Below, piece after piece: positions 6,588 to 9,929 of a DNA stretch of 9,929 nucleotides (its first letter is position 1; each line of letters begins with the position of its first letter). Origin of the DNA: an uncultured Collinsella sp. (GTDB lineage Bacteria > Actinomycetota > Coriobacteriia > Coriobacteriales > Coriobacteriaceae); NCBI GenBank assembly GCA_958427895.1, contig CAUADW010000059.1:1-9929 (forward strand), given 5' to 3'. The notes beneath the pieces are model-generated. The model was given only the letters and a program-made list of their open reading frames with translations. It did no database searches and had not been told where the DNA came from. The position numbers and the translations under genes are program-made.

Positions 6588-6596
6588 ACTTTAGCA
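6588..6596 (-). promoter_or_regulatory. Possible extended -10 element of the argCJBD promoter
   Basis: On the minus strand TGCTAAAGT matches a TGn-extended -10 (TAAAGT for TATAAT). It would start transcription around 6580, giving a leader of about 60 bases before argC. No good -35 is seen at 16-18 bp, as can occur with extended -10 promoters. The inverted repeat 6604-6640 would cover positions about -24 to -60. Confidence 0.3.
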
Positions 6597-6603
6597 CCAA
6601 AAG

Positions 6604-6640
6604 ATGCATGAATACGTAAATGGCTTGCATATTCATGCAT
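6604..6640. promoter_or_regulatory. Candidate ArgR operator upstream of argC
   Basis: ATGCATGAATA (6604-6614) and TATTCATGCAT (6630-6640) form a perfect 11-bp inverted repeat with a 15-bp spacer, in an A+T-rich patch about 85-120 bases before argC. The core CATGAATA/TATTCATG resembles ARG-box half sites bound by ArgR/AhrC (TGAAT...ATTCA; CATGAATA in the Bacillus form). The position in front of an arginine operon fits arginine-dependent repression. The spacing is unlike the classic 18-bp box, so this may be two diverging half boxes. Confidence 0.6.
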
Positions 6641-6684
6641 TGAAACATTCCCGACACATTCGCTTGAAGGAATTGACAAATGGA

Positions 6685-6738
6685 GCGGGCCCCGTATTGA
6701 CCGGCACTCCTTACGGTGCCGGGCAACACGGGGTCCGC
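6685..6738. repeat. Long two-tier stem-loop between the ECF operon and the arg cluster
   Basis: GCGGGCCCCGT (6685-6695) pairs over 11 bp with ACGGGGTCCGC (6728-6738). After a symmetrical 5/5 internal loop, CCGGCAC (6701-6707) pairs over 7 bp with GTGCCGG (6716-6722) around an 8-base loop. It lies 37 bases past the stop of the last ECF-operon gene and could end or stabilise that transcript, but no T run follows on either strand. The one imperfect outer pair (6689/6734) is G-U if read from + and C-A if read from -. Confidence 0.6.
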
Positions 6739-6775
6739 CCATGCGAAAACTAAGTTGTTAGGATGAGCCAGCTGG

Positions 6776-7186
6776 CTAGAGCTCAACCGGCACCCATTCG
6801 TCATGATTGCAGATAAATGCCTCAGGATCCTCGACGCTAAAGAAGACGAGCGCGGGGTCGTTAGGCCCCTCATAGTGCTCGCTCAAGCGCTCAAGATGCT
6901 TCCATCCGGCCTCGCGCATTTCGCTCGAAGCCCGGTCTTCCAGCCCCGCACGCCCGCGCAGGATCAACCAACCATGGCCCGGCCACCAACTCGTGACCTC
7001 AAAGCGCTGGTTTTGCAGCAGCTCCTGCCACACATCTTTGGTGCGCGCTGTCACAAACCACAGTTTGCCGTCCTGAATCTGCGCAAACGAGAACGGACGC
7101 ACATGCGGCTGCCCGCCCACGCTCGTCGCCAGATACCACGCCGGCACCGACGTCAGATACTCCAACACCGTATTCAATCCGTCCAT
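6776..7186 (-). CDS. Pyridoxamine 5'-phosphate oxidase-family protein B (FMN-binding split barrel)
   Basis: This small cytoplasmic protein of 136 residues has the Putative_PNPOx pattern: PAWYLAT near the N-terminus, QPHVRPFSFA, DGKLWFVT, then a tryptophan-rich strand (SWWPGHGWLIL), ending DEWVPVEL. Such proteins usually bind FMN, or F420 in some actinobacteria, as dimers. Vitamin B6 oxidation itself is not implied, since true PdxH is longer. The start at 7184-7186 is chosen because AGGAGG (7191-7196) sits 4 bases upstream. An ATG at 7229 would add 15 residues that do not match the paralogue. It is roughly 40-45% identical by eye to the preceding gene (7241-7687) and is the last gene of the leftward ECF operon. 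Its substrate is unknown. Confidence 0.85.
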   Translation of the reverse strand: MDGLNTVLEYLTSVPAWYLATSVGGQPHVRPFSFAQIQDGKLWFVTARTKDVWQELLQNQRFEVTSWWPGHGWLILRGRAGLEDRASSEMREAGWKHLERLSEHYEGPNDPALVFFSVEDPEAFICNHDEWVPVEL

Positions 7187-7190
7187 GTGT

Positions 7191-7196
7191 CCTCCT
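7191..7196 (-). promoter_or_regulatory. Ribosome-binding site deciding the start of PNPOx-family protein B
   Basis: A perfect AGGAGG on the minus strand lies 4 bases before the ATG at 7184-7186. It falls inside the longer ORF that starts at 7231, which argues for the shorter protein. Confidence 0.7.
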
Positions 7197-7240
7197 GACG
7201 CCTGACCAGTCTTTTTGGAATGGGTAGCCAATTTGGGAAA

Positions 7241-7687
7241 TTAGAGCTCGAGGCGCTCTTCGCTGCCGTCGATATCGCAGAACCGTGCGGCGATGTTGCG
7301 GACCGAGAAGAATGCAAGGCGGCCATCGTTGGCGCTATCGTGTTGCTCGCCAATGCCCACCATGTGCTTAAAGCCCGCTTGGCGCACCTTGTCGCTCACG
7401 AATGCATCGTCCTCGAGCGCGGCCTCGCCAGTTAACACGATCCAGCACTCCCCCGGCTTCCAGCCCGATACCTCAAACTTGGGATTCGCGCTCAACTCCG
7501 CCCACACGTCCTTGTCGCGCGACGTGCAAAACCACAGCTTGCCATCATCGACCATGGCAAAGGAAAACGGCCTCACGCGGGGCTGATGCCCGTCGCTCGC
7601 ATCGGTCGTGGCAAGATACCACGCCGGAATGCGCCTGAGATACGAGCAGGCGCGCTCGAGCTGAGCCGTGCGATCGATGTCGGTCAT
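7241..7687 (-). CDS. Pyridoxamine 5'-phosphate oxidase-family protein A (FMN-binding split barrel)
   Basis: The 148-residue protein has the same family pattern as its downstream neighbour: PAWYLATTD, QPRVRPFSFA, DGKLWFCTSRDKDVW, FEVSGW and LAFFSVRN, ending EERLEL. FMN binding is expected from the fold; the reaction is unknown. Start ATG 7685-7687 follows AAAGGGG (7693-7699) at 5 bases. The stop is 54 bases before the start of protein B, and the gene begins 30 bases after the EcfT stop, so it probably shares the ECF transcript. The two paralogues look like a tandem duplication that has since diverged. A two-residue insertion (DASDGHQ for VGGQ-type) in the first hairpin is the clearest length difference. 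Confidence 0.85.
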   Translation of the reverse strand: MTDIDRTAQLERACSYLRRIPAWYLATTDASDGHQPRVRPFSFAMVDDGKLWFCTSRDKDVWAELSANPKFEVSGWKPGECWIVLTGEAALEDDAFVSDKVRQAGFKHMVGIGEQHDSANDGRLAFFSVRNIAARFCDIDGSEERLEL

Positions 7688-7717
7688 AGAGACCCCTTTC
7701 TTGCGCTCGAATCGAGC

Positions 7718-8518
7718 TTAGACGAGTTGAAGATTGATAACGACAACGCATGTCACCAGCAGCGCCATCGCCAGCGCTGCCAGTGCATCCCCGCGGCCAA
7801 ACGCAAGCGCATGCAGACGCGTGCGTCCCTGCTCGCCGTGATAACAGCGCGCATCCATGGCGGCCGAAAGCGTCTCGGCATGACGGAACACGCCGGTGAA
7901 CAGCGGAATCGCCACACTGCCGAGCATGCGCACACCGCCGAGCGGACCGCCCGTCACGCGCGCGCCGCGGCTTGCCTGTGCATCGGCCGTCTGTTTCATC
8001 TCGGTGGCAAATTGCGGCATAAACCGCAGCGCGATACCCATAATCATGCCGAGCTCGTGCGCCGGAAGCCCCACGCGCGCAAATGGTGCGAGTAGACGTT
8101 CAAAGCCCGCGGTGAGGTCGAGCGTCGGCGTGGTGAGTGTAATGGCGCTCATGCCGGCCATCATCAACGTCAGGCGGCACGCCACAAACGCCGCAGAACG
8201 CAGCGAGCCCTCGCTCACCTGCAAAAAGCCAAGCTGCCACAGGATGCGGCCACTCTGGTCGGAAAACAGGTTGAGCACCGCGACCACCACGACAATCGCC
8301 AGCAATGGTGCCATCGATGATAGGACCCGGCGCAACGGCACCCGGGCTGCGAGATAGACCAGCACGACAAACATTGCGACCGGAACCAGCCCGCCGAAGC
8401 TGCCAACGGTGAGCACGGTGATCAGAAATGCGAAACCTAGAAGCAACTTAGTGCGCGGATCCAGGCGATGCACCGCGCTATCCCCGGGATAGTAGCTGCC
8501 AAATGAGAACGCCTCCAT
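7718..8518 (-). CDS. ecfT: ECF transporter transmembrane component (EcfT / CbiQ family)
   Basis: EcfT is the membrane scaffold that couples two ATPase domains to a vitamin- or metal-binding S component. In 266 residues there are hydrophobic segments at about 26-60, 66-85, 108-130, 155-168 and 243-262. The N-terminus has DPRTKLL (20-26), typical of the family. The cytoplasmic coupling helices carry ADAQASRGA (Arg184) and SAAMDARCYHG (Arg224), the two arginine motifs that dock into the ATPases. The ATG (8516-8518) shares one base with the stop of the upstream ATPase gene (TGATG), with AGGAGG (8526-8531) 7 bases upstream inside that gene, so translation is probably coupled. No S component lies in the window, so the substrate cannot be assigned. 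Confidence 0.93.
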   Translation of the reverse strand: MEAFSFGSYYPGDSAVHRLDPRTKLLLGFAFLITVLTVGSFGGLVPVAMFVVLVYLAARVPLRRVLSSMAPLLAIVVVVAVLNLFSDQSGRILWQLGFLQVSEGSLRSAAFVACRLTLMMAGMSAITLTTPTLDLTAGFERLLAPFARVGLPAHELGMIMGIALRFMPQFATEMKQTADAQASRGARVTGGPLGGVRMLGSVAIPLFTGVFRHAETLSAAMDARCYHGEQGRTRLHALAFGRGDALAALAMALLVTCVVVINLQLV

Positions 8519-9929
8519 CAGCAGCCCTCCTCTCGCGTGGGCGCCTTGGAACCAGCCTGACGCGGCACCCTCAAAAGCCCGTCCGCGCAGCCCAGCAGCA
8601 AGCCAGCCAGCTCGTCGGCCAGCGCCTCAACCGTATAAAGCCTGTCGCGGCGGAGCGGCACACCGGCTTTCGCGAGCGCCAGCGCCATGCGCTGGGCGGC
8701 GGGAACGCCCAGGCCGATCGACTTGAGCTCGTCCGCGTGCGCAAAAACCTGCGCGGGCGTTCCCTCGGCAAACACGGCGCCCTCGTTCATCACAACGATG
8801 CGGTCACAACAATTTGCCAGGTCATCCATACTGTGCGAAACCATGACAACAGTCAGGCCCTCGCGATGGAGTCGATCGATGAGCCCCAGGAAATCCCCGC
8901 GCGCAGCCGGATCGAGCCCCGCCATGGGCTCGTCGAGCACCAGCACCTCGGGCTCCATGGCGAGCACGCCGGCAAACGCCACGCGGCGCTGCTGGCCGCC
9001 CGAAAGCTCAAAGGGGCTCTTGTCGCCCATCGCAGCAAGGTCGAGGCCCACGCGCGCAAGCGATGATGCGACACGGCGTGCAACCTCGTCTTCTGGCAGG
9101 CCAAGGTTGCGCGGGCCAAACGCCACGTCCCGCGCCACGGTCTCGGCAAATAGCTGGCGCTCGGGATACTGAAACACCACGCCGACCTTGGCCTTAACCG
9201 CGGCGGCGTCTTTCTTGCTTGATAGGTCGAGCCCCAGCGCGCAAACGCTTCCCTCCTGCGGACGAATCAACCCGTTGAGATGCTGAACCAGCGTCGATTT
9301 ACCCGAGCCGGTATGACCCGCCAATCCCAGAAACTCGCCGCGGCGCACCGTCAGCGAAACATCACGTAGCGCCCAGGGGCTGTTTGGATCGTTGCCCCAA
9401 AGAGCCTGTTTGCTCGATGCGTCCGCAGTGGTCGAGCGCTTGCGCCATCGACGGCGCTCGCGGGCGCTCAGCGAGTAACTATGCGAGAGGTGCGAAATCT
9501 TGATAACGAGCTCCGACGCGGCTATCCCGTCGGCCGCAGAGGATCCATTGCCAAGCACATGGGAATCGGATGCGGAAGGCTGCCCTGCGATGTTCGTCCC
9601 GCTCCGCTCGGCATAAGCCTGTGCAATCTCGGCGACCATATCTGCCTCGCGCACCTGCGCGCAAACGGAAACGCCCTTCTCACGAAGTGCCCTACCTAGG
9701 CAGCACGACGCCGGCATATCCAGGTTGAGCTGCGCAAGTTCGTCCGCCCGCGTCAAGATTTCCTCGGGCGTACCGAGCATGGCAACGCGGCCCGCTTGGA
9801 AGACAGCAACGCGATCGGCCTCGGCGGCCTCTTCCATAAAGTGCGTAATCATCACGATGGTCATGCCGCGATCATGCAACGCGCGGCAAGCCTTCATGAG
9901 GCCCTTGCGTCCACGCGGATCGAGCATCG
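8518..9929 (-). CDS. ecfA: Fused two-domain ECF transporter ATPase (EcfA-EcfA), N-terminal part outside window
   Basis: This ATPase powers the ECF importer at the inner face of the membrane. The frame is open to base 9929, so the ATG at 9925-9927 is internal: it is the Met of a MLDP D-loop. Seen first is the tail of NBD1 (D-loop LDPRGR, switch His in MITHF), then a linker, then a complete NBD2. Numbering from that Met, NBD2 has Walker A GHTGSGKST (204-212, Lys210), the EcfA-typical Q-loop FQYPERQLF (252-260), signature LSGGQ (308-312), Walker B VLVLDEP (328-334, Glu333) and switch His365. Both active sites can therefore form in one chain. An Arg/Lys-rich insert (about 152-185) interrupts the first beta hairpin of NBD2. 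The stop overlaps ecfT by one base. The full protein is probably 650-750 residues. Confidence 0.93.
   Translation of the reverse strand, partial: MLDPRGRKGLMKACRALHDRGMTIVMITHFMEEAAEADRVAVFQAGRVAMLGTPEEILTRADELAQLNLDMPASCCLGRALREKGVSVCAQVREADMVAEIAQAYAERSGTNIAGQPSASDSHVLGNGSSAADGIAASELVIKISHLSHSYSLSARERRRWRKRSTTADASSKQALWGNDPNSPWALRDVSLTVRRGEFLGLAGHTGSGKSTLVQHLNGLIRPQEGSVCALGLDLSSKKDAAAVKAKVGVVFQYPERQLFAETVARDVAFGPRNLGLPEDEVARRVASSLARVGLDLAAMGDKSPFELSGGQQRRVAFAGVLAMEPEVLVLDEPMAGLDPAARGDFLGLIDRLHREGLTVVMVSHSMDDLANCCDRIVVMNEGAVFAEGTPAQVFAHADELKSIGLGVPAAQRMALALAKAGVPLRRDRLYTVEALADELAGLLLGCADGLLRVPRQAGSKAPTREEGC

Noticed and set aside
7230..7242. Small palindrome AATTTGGGAAATT at the 3' end of PNPOx protein A
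   Set aside because: It is A+T-rich, with 5-bp arms overlapping a stop codon and no T tract. This is likely chance.
1..9929. CRISPR array, phage or transposase genes, toxin-antitoxin pair or defence system
   Set aside because: No regularly spaced direct repeats and no matching protein motifs were seen. All larger genes are metabolic or transport genes.

Overview
The window comes from a high-GC (around 60%) bacterial chromosome. Gene content and protein style suggest an actinobacterial gut anaerobe of the Coriobacteriia (Collinsella-like). That placement is an inference from protein style, not from a marker gene. There is no CRISPR array, phage module or transposase gene.

Layout. (1) Bases 1-1148 (+): the C-terminal synthetase part of a glutamine-hydrolysing asparagine synthetase (asnB), cut by the window start. 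(2) Bases 1168-1318 (+): a promoter, tRNA-Val(UAC) with encoded CCA, and a strong terminator. (3) Bases 1319-1629: a gene-free stretch. It holds a GC-rich nested-palindrome element whose far edge is an exact 18-bp copy of the tRNA 3' end, followed by a second strong terminator. This is the most unusual part of the window. (4) Bases 1630-6518 (-): the arginine cluster argC-argJ-argB-argD, transcribed right to left, which covers glutamate to ornithine through the acetyl-recycling route. A perfect 11-bp inverted repeat upstream of argC (6604-6640) looks like an ArgR-type operator. (5) Bases 6685-6738: a 54-nt two-tier stem-loop between the arg cluster and the next operon. (6) Bases 6776-9929 (-): an ECF-type transporter operon. 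It has a fused two-domain ATPase (its N-terminal part lies beyond the window), the membrane coupling protein EcfT overlapping it by one base, and two tandem paralogues of the small FMN-binding pyridoxamine-phosphate-oxidase-like family.

How the genes work together. ArgJ moves acetyl groups from acetylornithine to glutamate. ArgB phosphorylates acetylglutamate, ArgC reduces it and ArgD transaminates it to acetylornithine. ArgB carries the N-terminal extension typical of arginine-inhibited kinases, so feedback probably acts there. The ECF genes encode the energising half of a vitamin or metal importer. No substrate-binding S component is visible, so the substrate is unknown. The two flavin-fold proteins sit at the 3' end of that operon. 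Most genes are ordinary; the unexplained signals are in the tRNA-Val downstream region, the arg operator and the intergenic stem-loops.
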